Position numbers and translations under genes: made by a program. A stretch of DNA of 64,000 nucleotides from Cellulomonas sp. PhB150 (GTDB lineage: Bacteria > Actinomycetota > Actinomycetes > Actinomycetales > Cellulomonadaceae), in the NCBI RefSeq assembly GCF_003755175.1, contig NZ_RKHX01000001.1, positions 372,001 to 436,000 of the forward strand, in the 5' to 3' direction. The first letter of the stretch is position 1, and each line of letters opens with the position of its first letter. The notes under the pieces were generated by a model. The model was not told the DNA's origin. It did no database searches and worked only from the letters and a program-made list of their open reading frames with translations. Of the stretch, positions 35,377 to 43,917 are shown one piece after another.

Positions 35377-35397
35377 CAGGTCACCGGCAGGTTACCG
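35377..35397. promoter_or_regulatory. Direct repeat in the aminotransferase/kynU divergent promoter
   Basis: CAGGTCACCG (35377-35386) and CAGGTTACCG (35388-35397) differ at one base and are spaced 11 bases start to start, one helical turn, inside the 68-base region between two divergent PLP-enzyme genes. Such spacing suits a regulator binding one DNA face. Confidence 0.4.
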
Positions 35398-35425
35398 ACC
35401 AGTACGACCCGTAGGCTCCCGTGTC

Positions 35426-36664
35426 GTGAGCATCGACGACCTGCGCACCGAAGCCGCCTCGCTCGACGAGATGCACGGCGCCACGGACCTGCGCGCCCGC
35501 TTCCTGCTCCCCGACGGCGTGGTCTACCTGGACGGCAACTCGCTCGGGGCCCTCCCCCGCGCCGTCCCGGCAGCAGTCAGCGACGCGGTCGAGCAGCAGT
35601 GGGGTCGTGACCTCATCACGTCGTGGAACGTGCACGGCTGGTGGGACGCGCCTGCCCGCGTGGGCGACGCGCTCGGCCGCATCGTCGGCGCCGCACCCGG
35701 CCAGGTCGTCGTCGGCGACTCGACGAGCGTCCGCCTGCACCAGGTCCTGCACGCGGCCGCCGCCTTGCGCCCGGACCGGTCCGTGGTGCTGGCCGACCCC
35801 GCGACGTTCCCGACCGACCTCTACGTGCTGGACGGCGCCGCCCGCCAGCTCGGCTGGACCGTCGAGCACGTCAGCCCGGGCGACGCCGCCGCGCGGCTGG
35901 ACGGGACGAGCGACGTGGTCGCCGTCGTCTACTCCCACGTCGACTACCGCACGGGCGTCCTCTGGGACCTCCCGGCGGTGACACGGGCCGCGCACGACGC
36001 CGGCGCGCTCGCGATCTGGGACCTGTGCCACTCCGCCGGAGCGGTGCCCGTGGAGCTGGACGCCCACGGTGTCGACCTCGCAGTCGGGTGCGGCTACAAG
36101 TACCTCAACGGCGGCCCCGGTGCGCCCGCGTTCGTCTACGTCGCGACCGAGCACCAGGCGGCCTTCACCAACGTCATCCCCGGCTGGCACGGGCACGCGG
36201 AACCGTTCGCGATGAGCGGCGAGTACCGCCCGGCCGCGGGCGTCGACCGTGCGCGGATCGGCACCCCGCCGATGCTGTCGCTGCTCGCGCTCGAGGCGGC
36301 GCTCACGGCGTTCGACGGCGTCGAGATCGCGTCCGTCCGCGCTCGCTCGCTGTCCTTGACCGCGTTCCTGCGCCGCTGCATCGATGCGCTCGCGCCCGGA
36401 ACGAGCTACGCCTCGCCCGACGACGACACCCTCCGCGGCTCGCAGGTCGCCGTGCGCCATCCCGATGCCTACGGCGTGGTGCAGGCGCTCATCGCGCGCG
36501 GGGTCGTCGGCGACTTCCGGACGCCGGACATCGTCCGGCTCGGGGTCGCGGCCCCCTACCTCACGCACGCGGACATGCTGACGGCGGCCGTCCACCTGGC
36601 GGAGGTCCTCGCGGGGTGCGAGCACCTCGATCCCGCCTTCTCGCGCCGCAGCGCGGTCACCTGA
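35426..36664 (+). CDS. kynU: Kynureninase
   Basis: 412 residues from GTG 35426. PLP enzyme cleaving L-kynurenine to anthranilate and alanine. Signatures are V-Y-L-D-G-N-S-L-G-A-L-P (about 33-44), W-N-V-H-G-W-W-D, the aspartate segment W-D-L-C-H-S-A-G-A-V-P, and the Schiff-base lysine in G-C-G-Y-K-Y-L-N-G-G-P-G (about 222). The length is typical. No tryptophan 2,3-dioxygenase or formamidase gene is next to it, so the rest of the pathway would be elsewhere, or the true substrate may differ. A TAGGCT eight bases before the start hints at a leaderless transcript. Confidence 0.92.
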   Translation: MSIDDLRTEAASLDEMHGATDLRARFLLPDGVVYLDGNSLGALPRAVPAAVSDAVEQQWGRDLITSWNVHGWWDAPARVGDALGRIVGAAPGQVVVGDSTSVRLHQVLHAAAALRPDRSVVLADPATFPTDLYVLDGAARQLGWTVEHVSPGDAAARLDGTSDVVAVVYSHVDYRTGVLWDLPAVTRAAHDAGALAIWDLCHSAGAVPVELDAHGVDLAVGCGYKYLNGGPGAPAFVYVATEHQAAFTNVIPGWHGHAEPFAMSGEYRPAAGVDRARIGTPPMLSLLALEAALTAFDGVEIASVRARSLSLTAFLRRCIDALAPGTSYASPDDDTLRGSQVAVRHPDAYGVVQALIARGVVGDFRTPDIVRLGVAAPYLTHADMLTAAVHLAEVLAGCEHLDPAFSRRSAVT

Positions 36665-36736
36665 GACCTGGCGGGCGCACACCGGACGATCATCACGCGC
36701 GGGGCAACGACACAGGCATCCGTCGGAGAGCTCGAC

Positions 36737-38173
36737 TCAGAAGGGTGGGTCGTCGTCGTAGTCCGGTGCCGGGCGTGGCCGACCCGCACGCTCGAAGAGC
36801 TTGGGACTGATGTGGACCGGTATCGGTGATCGGTAGTACGTGATCCCCAACGGGCTGGTCCATTCGGTGTTGCCGGTGGCCTTGTCTCTTCGGACGTTCC
36901 AGATCTTCTTCGTCTTGGCCTGGTGGTGACGTTTGCACAGGGCGTGCAGGTTCGCCTCGGTCGTCTGCTCATCGGCCGGCCGGGTCTTGTCGAACGGCAC
37001 GACGTGGTCGAGCTCGGAGCGGAGGGCGGGTTGGCGGCAGCCGGGGTAGGTGCAGGTCACGTCCCTGGTCCGCACCGCCCGGGACAGGTCGGCCCCTGGC
37101 CGGTAGGTGCGTGCGCCGGCGCCGAGGTAGGTGCCGGTGGCCGGGTCGGTGAAGATCCGCCGCCAGGTCGCGTCCTTCGACAGCTCACGGGCCAGGAACG
37201 CCGGGATCGGCCCGTACCCGTCGAGCTCACCGGGCAGCTCATCCAGACCGAGCAGGGTCGTGGCGGCGGCGGTCACGTGCAACGTCGCGCGCTGCCCGTG
37301 GCGCTGCGGGACCGGACGGCCACCGGGGGTGGCCTGGTCGTCGAGGATGTCGCCGAACACGTCGCTGAACGCATCCGCACGGCGTTGGTGGATGTTCCGG
37401 CCGGCGCACGTGTCGTCCGAGGTCCCGGCCAGGGCGTCGATCACGGTGAACGCAGCGACGGCGTCCTCGGCGGGCAGGAACGCGATCAGGCGCGCCATCG
37501 AGTCGTTCGCCCACTGCAGCTCCACACCCCGATCCTCGCGGGCAGCCTCGCAACGCTTGCGGGCCACATCGGGGTCGATCAGCAGGACCCGACGACGCAA
37601 CCACCGCACCAGCTGGGTCGGGGTCAGGCCGCGGGCGACCTCGGTCGCCTCCTCCACGAGCCGGTCCCGCGCCTCGCACACCCCCAGCGCGAGAGTGCCA
37701 TCGAGGATGATGTCGACCTTGCGGACGTCGACCGTCCCGGCCAGCAGTGCATCGGACAGGCACGGATGAGCGGCGATACCAGACGCACGGCCGGCCAGGA
37801 CGTCGACCGCCGCCCTGGTCGTGACCATCGCGCACGCGAGCTCGTCGGTCGCGAAGTCCCCCTACGGGGTCCGCCGCGTCAGCACCTCCTGGACCGCGCG
37901 CGCCTGGTGCGCAGCGACGATCGCGGCGGCCTGCTGCCAACCCGCCACCACCTCGACCAGCTCCGCGGTACTCAGATCCGCCACGTCCAGCGACTCCAAC
38001 AACCCCGCGACCTGCGTCAACGTGGCGCGCACGGGGAACGTCGGGACCAGCCCGGCAGGCGAGGCCTCATAGTCCTCAGCCGGCAGCACGATCGGATCAG
38101 GTGTCACTGCAGGCAGCGAACCGCCCGCCAGCGCGTCACGACTGGACGACACGAAACCACCCGGCTCACCCAT
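36737..38173 (-). pseudogene. DUF222/HNH endonuclease (13E12-type) split by an in-frame TAG
   Basis: From ATG 38173 (after GGGGAGGG) the frame encodes a DUF222 N-terminal region, stops at codon 104 (TAG at 37862-37864), then continues in the same frame without shift through the rest of DUF222 to a C-terminal HNH domain (E-L-D-H-V-V-P-F, then N-L-H-A-L-C-K-R-H-H-Q). Reading across the stop gives L-T-R-R-T-P-(stop)-G-D-F-A-T-D-E-L-A-C-A, a continuity typical of intact homologues, so the total of about 478 sense codons matches a normal family member. An ATG at 37828 could restart the C-terminal part (363 residues with HNH). Family members are nuclease-like and often SOS-inducible; a LexA-like box lies 28 bases upstream. 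The stop could be a real nonsense mutation or a sequencing error. Confidence 0.85.
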
Positions 38174-38200
38174 CGACCCTCCCCAGCCGCCCGAACCGAC

Positions 38201-38216
38201 TCGAACAACTGTACGA
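38201..38216 (-). promoter_or_regulatory. LexA-like SOS box upstream of the DUF222/HNH gene
   Basis: TCGAACAACTGTACGA matches TCGAAC-N4-GTTCGA at 11 of 12 fixed positions and sits 28 bases upstream of the ATG at 38173. Several 13E12/DUF222 genes of Mycobacterium tuberculosis are established LexA targets, which supports the call. Confidence 0.72.
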
Positions 38217-38271
38217 CCCACCGCCGACATCAAGGCCGAGGCCTGTGGACGAGCGCCGAGCGTCGGCCCGG

Positions 38272-38880
38272 CTACTCGCGCGCCAGCCCCAGGTGGGTCG
38301 TCGTCCCGTCCCACTCAGGGAGAAGGCTCCGGACCAGGTCGACGAGGCCCTCCGGGAAGACCTCCAGGTCGACCACGGCCAGGTCGTCGAGCGACCACCA
38401 CGCGAGCTCGTCGATCACGTCCTGCTCGAGCGCGGTCCACCCGGACCGGTCGGTGCCCACGAACGAGGTGCCGGGGATCCGTGCGAGGTAGATGACCTCG
38501 TCCTGGCGGCAGTGCTCGGAGAAGAAGTCGAAGATGGCCGAGCGCGTGAAGACCGGCCCGACGAGGTCGCCGGCAGCCAGCACCACGCCGGTCTCCTCGC
38601 GCACCTCGCGCAGCGCGGCCTCGGCCGACGACTCCCCCGCGTCGATCCCGCCGCCGATCGTGAACCACCACGAACGCTCGGGCTGGTCCTGGTCGTGCCC
38701 GCGGATGAGCAGCACGCGATCGTCCTCGTCGAGCAGGATCACGCGCGCCGCGCGGCGGAAGAGCAGGCCGTCCGACCCGCGCACCCACTCGGGGGGCAAG
38801 CCGGAGGCCAGCCGTGAATCGGGCGCACTCACGTCGCCCGGTTCACGGCTGGCCTCCGGCACTGCGTCCTGCGAGGTCAC
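38272..38880 (-). CDS. Nudix hydrolase
   Basis: 202 residues from GTG 38880, which overlaps the pdxS stop (GTGA). The Nudix box G-x5-E-x7-R-E-V-x-E-E-T-G is complete (G-G-I-D-A-G-E ... R-E-V-R-E-E-T-G, about residues 77-99), so it should cleave a nucleoside-diphosphate-linked substrate; the substrate is unknown. Residues before about 34 are weak in family features and are encoded by a 61-base palindrome. A second start, GTG 38784 just after the palindrome, would give 171 residues (complete Nudix domain), with the hairpin then acting as the pdxS terminator. The two starts cannot be separated by sequence alone. Confidence 0.85.
   Translation of the reverse strand: MTSQDAVPEASREPGDVSAPDSRLASGLPPEWVRGSDGLLFRRAARVILLDEDDRVLLIRGHDQDQPERSWWFTIGGGIDAGESSAEAALREVREETGVVLAAGDLVGPVFTRSAIFDFFSEHCRQDEVIYLARIPGTSFVGTDRSGWTALEQDVIDELAWWSLDDLAVVDLEVFPEGLVDLVRSLLPEWDGTTTHLGLARE
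38800..38860 (-). terminator. Perfect 19-bp inverted repeat after pdxS, inside the nominal Nudix start
   Basis: GCCGGAGGCCAGCCGTGAA (38800-38818) has its exact complement at 38842-38860. Inside the 23-base loop a further 6-bp pair (CGGGCG with CGCCCG) forms. It begins 17 bases after the pdxS stop, the position of an intrinsic terminator, though only TTG rather than a U-tract follows. Confidence 0.6.
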
Positions 38881-39779
38881 CAACCGCGCTCGGCGAGGCG
38901 GTGGGGCTCCGGCACGTCCTCGACGTTGATGCCGACCATGGCCTCGCCCAGCCCGCGCGAGACCTTGGCGATCACGTCGGGGTCGTCGAAGAACGTGGTG
39001 GCCTTGACGATGGCCGCGGCGCGCTCGGCGGGGTTGCCCGACTTGAAGATGCCCGAGCCGACGAACACGCCCTCGGCGCCGAGCTGCATCATCATCGCGG
39101 CGTCCGACGGGGTGGCGATGCCGCCCGCGGTGAACAGCACGACGGGGAGCTTGCCGGCTGCGGCGACCTCCTTGACCAGCTCGTACGGCGCCTGCAGCTC
39201 CTTGGCGGCGACGAACAGCTCGTCCTCCGGGAGCGAGGTCAGGCGGCGGATCTGGTCGCGCAGGGTGCGCATGTGGGTCGTCGCGTTGGAGACGTCGCCC
39301 GTGCCGGCCTCACCCTTGGAGCGGATCATGGCCGCGCCCTCGGTGATGCGACGCAGGGCCTCGCCGAGGTTGGTGGCGCCGCAGACGAAGGGGACCGTGA
39401 AGGCCCACTTGTCGATGTGGTGCTCGTAGTCGGCCGGGGTCAGGACCTCGGACTCGTCGACGTAGTCCACGCCGAGCGACTGCAGGACCTGGGCCTCGAC
39501 GAAGTGGCCGATGCGCGCCTTGGCCATCACCGGGATCGAGACGGCCTCGATGATGCCGTCGATCAGGTCCGGGTCGCTCATGCGCGCGACGCCGCCCTGC
39601 GCGCGGATGTCCGCGGGGACCCGCTCGAGCGCCATGACGGCGACCGCGCCGGCGTCCTCGGCGATCTTGGCCTGCTCGGCGTTGACGACGTCCATGATGA
39701 CGCCGCCCTTGAGCATCTCGGCCATGCCGCGCTTGACGCGCGCCGTGCCGGTGGTGGGCTGGGTGTTCTCGCTGGTCAC
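38877..39779 (-). CDS. pdxS: Pyridoxal 5'-phosphate synthase subunit PdxS
   Basis: 300 residues from GTG 39779, seven bases after GAGG. TIM-barrel enzyme making PLP from ribose 5-phosphate, glyceraldehyde 3-phosphate and ammonia (from PdxT). Motifs: [16 protein letters not shown] (about 16-31), the catalytic lysine in [10 protein letters not shown] (about 90), the second lysine near [11 protein letters not shown], and the phosphate site G-G-I-A-T-P-S-D. Length is standard. It is separated from pdxT by four genes but has the same orientation. Confidence 0.97.
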   Translation of the reverse strand: MTSENTQPTTGTARVKRGMAEMLKGGVIMDVVNAEQAKIAEDAGAVAVMALERVPADIRAQGGVARMSDPDLIDGIIEAVSIPVMAKARIGHFVEAQVLQSLGVDYVDESEVLTPADYEHHIDKWAFTVPFVCGATNLGEALRRITEGAAMIRSKGEAGTGDVSNATTHMRTLRDQIRRLTSLPEDELFVAAKELQAPYELVKEVAAAGKLPVVLFTAGGIATPSDAAMMMQLGAEGVFVGSGIFKSGNPAERAAAIVKATTFFDDPDVIAKVSRGLGEAMVGINVEDVPEPHRLAERGW

Positions 39780-39881
39780 GTCAAGCCTCACAGATCAGTG
39801 GTGCGGTGTGGGAGGGGCCGCACGACCGGCGACCCGCTGCGTCCATCGTAATGCGTGGGGAGGTGGCCCCCGGCGCCCGTC

Positions 39882-40559
39882 TCAGGCGCCGGTGGACCTC
39901 TCGGGCGCGCGGACACCGGGGCGCCCGAGCGCCTCCGGCCACTCGTCGTCGAGCTCGAGCGTCCGGGGCTCGGGGGCGTGGCCGGCGAGCCGGAACACGC
40001 GCACGGCGACCCCTCGCCGCATCCGCCGGGTCTGGGCGACGGCCTCGTTGTGGAACCGGCGGGAGATCTGCACGCGGTACCAGGCCGATCCGAGGTCCGC
40101 GAGGATCTCCTCGCCGCCCGGCTCGGCGCGCAGGGCCGCGACCTCGGAGGCGTCGTCAAGCACCTCGCGCAGCGTCGCGGAGAGCTCGCTCTCGATGCGG
40201 CCGCGCTCGGAGATCTGCTCGGCCAGGGAGGACTGCGTGACGGGGCCGCGCGGGTCGGCCGCCAGGAGTGTCCAGAGCTCGCTCGGCAGCCCTGGCGTCG
40301 TCTCGGCGTCGCTGCCGCCCGCGGCCAGCGCGGCCCATGCGGCCTCGCCGACGAGCACGGAGCTGACCGGGTCGAGCAGCGCGGAGGTGGCGAGCTCGGC
40401 CGTCACGGTCGCGCGGCGGATCAGCTGGGTGTCGACGACCGCCCGCGCGGCGCCCACCTTGCGGTGCAACCGGTCGAGCCGCGAGGCGGTGACCCACAGC
40501 CACCAGCCCAGCAGCGCAAGCAGCCCGACGACGACGACGAGCATCTCGGACCAGCTCAT
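39882..40559 (-). CDS. LemA-like membrane protein
   Basis: 225 residues, ATG 40559 overlapping the pimA stop (ATGA). One N-terminal membrane helix (about 5-24) is followed by a long helical cytoplasmic or external domain with R-L-D-R-L-H-R-K-V-G-A-A-R-A-V-V-D-T-Q-L, the pattern of LemA-like helical bundles, and R-R-F-H-N-E-A-V. In mycobacteria the gene at this place (after pimA) is a membrane protein with a Nudix part; here the Nudix function may be provided by the separate Nudix gene near pdxS. Function unknown. It is the last gene of the phosphatidylinositol mannoside operon. Confidence 0.75.
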   Translation of the reverse strand: MSWSEMLVVVVGLLALLGWWLWVTASRLDRLHRKVGAARAVVDTQLIRRATVTAELATSALLDPVSSVLVGEAAWAALAAGGSDAETTPGLPSELWTLLAADPRGPVTQSSLAEQISERGRIESELSATLREVLDDASEVAALRAEPGGEEILADLGSAWYRVQISRRFHNEAVAQTRRMRRGVAVRVFRLAGHAPEPRTLELDDEWPEALGRPGVRAPERSTGA

Positions 40560-41776
40560 CGGTTCTCCCCCCAGCCCCGGCGCATCTCGAGCAGGCGCGC
40601 GCCTCGCAGCGAGGACGGGTCCTCGCCCACGGGCGCGTCGCGCCCGGCGACGGCCATCTCGTAGACGGCGAGCACCTGGTCGGTGACGGCCGACCAGTCG
40701 TACCGCCGCACGACGGAGCCGGCTCGCGCGACGACGGTCGCGCGGCGCTCCGGGTCGGCGAGGACCTCGACGAGCGTGCGGGCCAGGTCGGCCGAGTCGC
40801 CCGTTCTGAACAGCACGCCGGCGGCGCCGTCGTCGAGTACGCGGGAGAACGCCCCGAGGTCGCTGGCGACGACGGCCGCCCCGGCGCTCATCGCCTCGAC
40901 CAGCACGATCCCGAAGCTCTCTCCCCCGGTCTGCGGTGCGATGTAGATATCCACCGACGAGAGCAGCCTCGCCTTGTCGTCGTCGGACACACCGCCCAGG
41001 AACTCGACCGCGCCGGCCTGGTCGCCGAGCAGCTCACGCGCCTGCTGCTCGCCGGTCTCGCCCCGGCCTGCGACGAGGAACCGCGCGCCGGGCACGTGCG
41101 CGAGCACCTCGCGCACCGCTCCGAGCATGACCGCGAGCCCCTTGCGGCTCTCGTCGAGACGGCCGAGGAACGCCAGCGTCGGACGCTCGGGCGTGCCGGT
41201 CCAGCGCGAGTCGGGCTGCGCGTCCGCGAACTGGTCGACGTACACGCCGTTCGGGATCACGACCGCGTCGCCGCCGAGGTGCTCGACGAGCGTGCGCCGC
41301 GCGTCCTCGGAGACCGCGATGCGCGCGGCGATCTTCTCCAGCGACTGCCGCACCAGGGGGAACGCCACCTGCAGGGGCCGCGACCGCTCCATCGAGGTGT
41401 GGAACGTGGCGACCACCGGGCCGTCGGCGATCCACAGCGCGAGCATCGACAGGCTCGGGGTGACGGGCTCGTGCAGGTGCAGCACGTCGAACTGGCCCGC
41501 GGAGAGCCACTTGCGCGCGCGGGCCGCGGTGACGGGTCCGAAGGAGAGGCGCGCGACCGAGCCGTTGTAGCGGACCGGCACCGCGCGACCGGCGGCCGTC
41601 AGGTAGGGCGGGACGGGCGTCTCGTCGTCGGCGGGCGCGAGCACGGACACGTCGTGGCCGCGCGCGAGCAGCGCCTCGGCCAGGTCGCGCACGTGGAACT
41701 GCACACCGCCCGGCACGTCGAACGAGTAGGGGCAGACGATGCCCACGCGCAGCGGGCGAGCGACGGGCGTGCTCAT
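40556..41776 (-). CDS. pimA: Phosphatidyl-myo-inositol mannosyltransferase PimA
   Basis: 406 residues, ATG 41776 (ATGA overlap with patA). GT4 glycosyltransferase that transfers the first mannose from GDP-mannose to phosphatidylinositol on the inner membrane leaflet. The N-terminal domain carries C-P-Y-S-F-D-V-P-G-G-V-Q-F-H-V (about 15-29), R-A-V-P-V-R-Y-N-G-S-V-A-R and H-L-H-E-P-V-T-P-S-L-S; the C-terminal domain has L-G-R-L-D-E-S-R-K-G and the E-x7-E motif G-G-E-S-F-G-I-V-L-V-E-A. These agree closely with mycobacterial PimA. The pgsA-patA-pimA order confirms the pathway. Confidence 0.94.
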   Translation of the reverse strand: MSTPVARPLRVGIVCPYSFDVPGGVQFHVRDLAEALLARGHDVSVLAPADDETPVPPYLTAAGRAVPVRYNGSVARLSFGPVTAARARKWLSAGQFDVLHLHEPVTPSLSMLALWIADGPVVATFHTSMERSRPLQVAFPLVRQSLEKIAARIAVSEDARRTLVEHLGGDAVVIPNGVYVDQFADAQPDSRWTGTPERPTLAFLGRLDESRKGLAVMLGAVREVLAHVPGARFLVAGRGETGEQQARELLGDQAGAVEFLGGVSDDDKARLLSSVDIYIAPQTGGESFGIVLVEAMSAGAAVVASDLGAFSRVLDDGAAGVLFRTGDSADLARTLVEVLADPERRATVVARAGSVVRRYDWSAVTDQVLAVYEMAVAGRDAPVGEDPSSLRGARLLEMRRGWGENR

Positions 41777-42723
41777 GCCGAGGCCTCCTGCGCGAGGGTC
41801 TCCGCGTAGCGCGCGGGGTCCAGGTCGGCGATGAAGACCTTCTGCAGCATGTGCCAGTCCTGCGGGTCGCGGCGGATGCCGTCCGCGAGGTCGTCGACCC
41901 AGGCCTGCGTCAGCGCCTTGACCTGGTCGGCCCGGCTCAGGCCGTCGCGCGGGCTGATGAGGGGACCGAACGCGATGTGGATGCCCCACGGCGAGCCGGC
42001 CGCGCGACGGCGCGTGCCGTGCAGGCGCTCGTAGGTGATGACCGTCGTCAGCAGCGCGACCTTGGACGTGACCGCCAGGGCGGCCGGTCCCGCGGCGACG
42101 CGCGCGCGGTGCCCCGCGAGGTCGACCTCGACGCCCTTGGCCGTCAGGTCGCGGTCCGCCAGCAACGGGATGAGCGTGCCGCCCGACCGTGCCGTGCGGA
42201 CCAGGTCGCGGAACACGTCGCCGTCGCCGAGCGCGAGGATCCGCAGCCCGATGCTCTCGCGGAACTCGAGGAACTCCTGGAACAGCTCCTCGGGCTTGAG
42301 CCGCTCCGCCACGGTCGTGACCGGCGCGAGGTTGCGCGTCGCCCATGCCCCCGCGAGGTCCCAGTTGCCGAGGTGACCGAGCGCGAGGACCAGGCTCTGG
42401 CCGTCGTCGAGCGCGGCCTGCACGGCCTCGACCCCGCTGGCGCGCACCCGTGCGTCGATCTGCGCCGGCGTCAGGGAGCGCAGGGTGAACGCCTCGCCGA
42501 AGTACCGCATGTAGGACCGCATGCCCGTGCGCCCGAGGCGGCGGACCTGCCGCGCGTCGAGGTCGGGCCGGACCCGGGCGTAGTTCGCCTCGAGCTGGAC
42601 GACCCCGCCCCGGCGCAGCAGCCACGTCAGGTCGGCCGCCGTGGCGCACAGCCCGCGCACGACTGACCCCGGCAGCTTCCCCGCGACCCGCCACGCGAAG
42701 GAGTACAGGCCCGCGACGTTCAC
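41773..42723 (-). CDS. patA: Phosphatidylinositol mannoside acyltransferase
   Basis: 316 residues from GTG 42723 (GTGA overlap with pgsA). It belongs to the HtrB/LpxL-type acyltransferase superfamily. The catalytic H-x4-D motif is H-L-G-N-W-D (about residues 117-122), and A-E-R-L-K-P-E and L-L-A-D-R-D-L segments are also typical. The enzyme acylates the mannose of phosphatidylinositol mannosides. Placement between pgsA and pimA is conserved in mycobacteria and relatives. Confidence 0.92.
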   Translation of the reverse strand: MNVAGLYSFAWRVAGKLPGSVVRGLCATAADLTWLLRRGGVVQLEANYARVRPDLDARQVRRLGRTGMRSYMRYFGEAFTLRSLTPAQIDARVRASGVEAVQAALDDGQSLVLALGHLGNWDLAGAWATRNLAPVTTVAERLKPEELFQEFLEFRESIGLRILALGDGDVFRDLVRTARSGGTLIPLLADRDLTAKGVEVDLAGHRARVAAGPAALAVTSKVALLTTVITYERLHGTRRRAAGSPWGIHIAFGPLISPRDGLSRADQVKALTQAWVDDLADGIRRDPQDWHMLQKVFIADLDPARYAETLAQEASA

Positions 42724-43331
42724 TCGGCCACCTGCGTGGCCTGGCGGTGCACCATCGCCATGCGCTGCACCACGGTCACCGCAGACGCCACGGCCAGCAG
42801 CCCCAGCACCACGGTCAACACGACGTCGGACGCGCCGACGCCGACGATCGCGGACGCGATGAGCACCGCGAAGAGCCGGTCCGCCCGCTCGGCGATCCCC
42901 CCGGACGCGGTCATCCCGAGCCCCTCGGCACGCGCCCGGGCGTAGGGCACGACCGAGCCGAGGATCAAGCAGGTCAGGGCGAGCACGGCGGTCGGGAACG
43001 AGTCGCCGTCGCCGAAGTACCAGAGCACGAGGCCGCCGAAGATGGCCGCGTCCGCGAACCGGTCGAGCGTCGAGTCCAGGAACGCGCCCCACGGGCCGGA
43101 CCGCCCGGCGCGGCGAGCCATCACGCCGTCGAGCGAGTCGGTCAGCGCGAACAGGGCGATGATCAGCGACCCCAGCAGCAGGTTCCCGGTCGGGAACGCC
43201 CACAGCGCGGTCACGACGACGACGAGAGTGCCCGCGATCGTCACGGCGTCGGGCGAGACGCCGGCCTTGAGCAGCGCGTCGGCGACGGGCGTGAAGATGC
43301 GCGTCATCACCCCGCGGAGTCGGTTCAACAC
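42720..43331 (-). CDS. pgsA: Phosphatidylinositol phosphate synthase (CDP-alcohol phosphotransferase)
   Basis: 203 residues from GTG 43331; an in-frame ATG seven codons later is an alternative. Integral membrane enzyme with the CDP-alcohol signature D-x2-D-G-x2-A-R-x8-G-x3-D-x3-D seen as D-S-L-D-G-V-M-A-R-R then G-A-F-L-D-S-T-L-D (about 65-90). Six membrane helices are apparent. It joins inositol phosphate to CDP-diacylglycerol in actinobacterial phosphatidylinositol synthesis and feeds pimA and patA. It is seven bases after the HIT gene stop. Confidence 0.93.
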   Translation of the reverse strand: MLNRLRGVMTRIFTPVADALLKAGVSPDAVTIAGTLVVVVTALWAFPTGNLLLGSLIIALFALTDSLDGVMARRAGRSGPWGAFLDSTLDRFADAAIFGGLVLWYFGDGDSFPTAVLALTCLILGSVVPYARARAEGLGMTASGGIAERADRLFAVLIASAIVGVGASDVVLTVVLGLLAVASAVTVVQRMAMVHRQATQVAE

Positions 43332-43338
43332 GGGTCGA

Positions 43339-43914
43339 TCATCCCTTCGTCGGCTGCTCGGTGTGCTCGTCGGACGGCCACGCCGCGGCGAGGCGCGAGC
43401 GTGTGTCGGCGAGCAGCTCGGGCAGCGCACGCGTGCGCGCCACGACCGGCAGGAAGTTGGAGTCGCCGCCCCAGCGCGGGACCACGTGCTGGTGCAGGTG
43501 CGCGTCGATGCCGGCGCCGGCCACCTCACCCTGGTTCATGCCCAGGTTGAACCCCCGCGGTTCGGACACGGTCCGCAGCACCCGCATGGCCGTCCGCGTG
43601 AGGTCGGCGACCTCTGCGACCTCGTCGGGCGTCAGGTCCGTGTAGTCCGCGACGTGCCGGTACGGGCACACGAGCAGGTGTCCCGCGTTGTAGGGGTAAA
43701 GGTTGAGCACGACGAAGGCCACCGCGCCGCGCGCGACGACGAGCGCCTCCTCGTCGGACACGTCCGAGGCCCGGCAGAACGGACAGCCGGGTCCGGCGGC
43801 CTTGTCGGACGGCTTGCCCTCGCCCCGGATGTACGCCATCCGGTGCGGGGTCCACAGCCGCTCGAAGCCGTCGGGCTCACCGGCGAAGTCGTCGGCCCGC
43901 TCGTGGTCCTGCAC
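43339..43914 (-). CDS. HIT-domain nucleotide hydrolase/phosphorylase
   Basis: 191 residues from GTG 43914, three bases after the thrS stop. A zinc-type C-P-F-C motif (about residues 44-47) precedes the HIT core ending H-L-H-Q-H-V-V-P-R-W (about 138-147). Family enzymes act on diadenosine polyphosphates or AMP conjugates; the mycobacterial gene in this place is an Ap4A phosphorylase, which is likely here too. Because aminoacyl-tRNA synthetases produce Ap4A, co-expression with thrS is biologically sensible. Confidence 0.92.
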   Translation of the reverse strand: MQDHERADDFAGEPDGFERLWTPHRMAYIRGEGKPSDKAAGPGCPFCRASDVSDEEALVVARGAVAFVVLNLYPYNAGHLLVCPYRHVADYTDLTPDEVAEVADLTRTAMRVLRTVSEPRGFNLGMNQGEVAGAGIDAHLHQHVVPRWGGDSNFLPVVARTRALPELLADTRSRLAAAWPSDEHTEQPTKG

Positions 43915-43917
43915 GCC

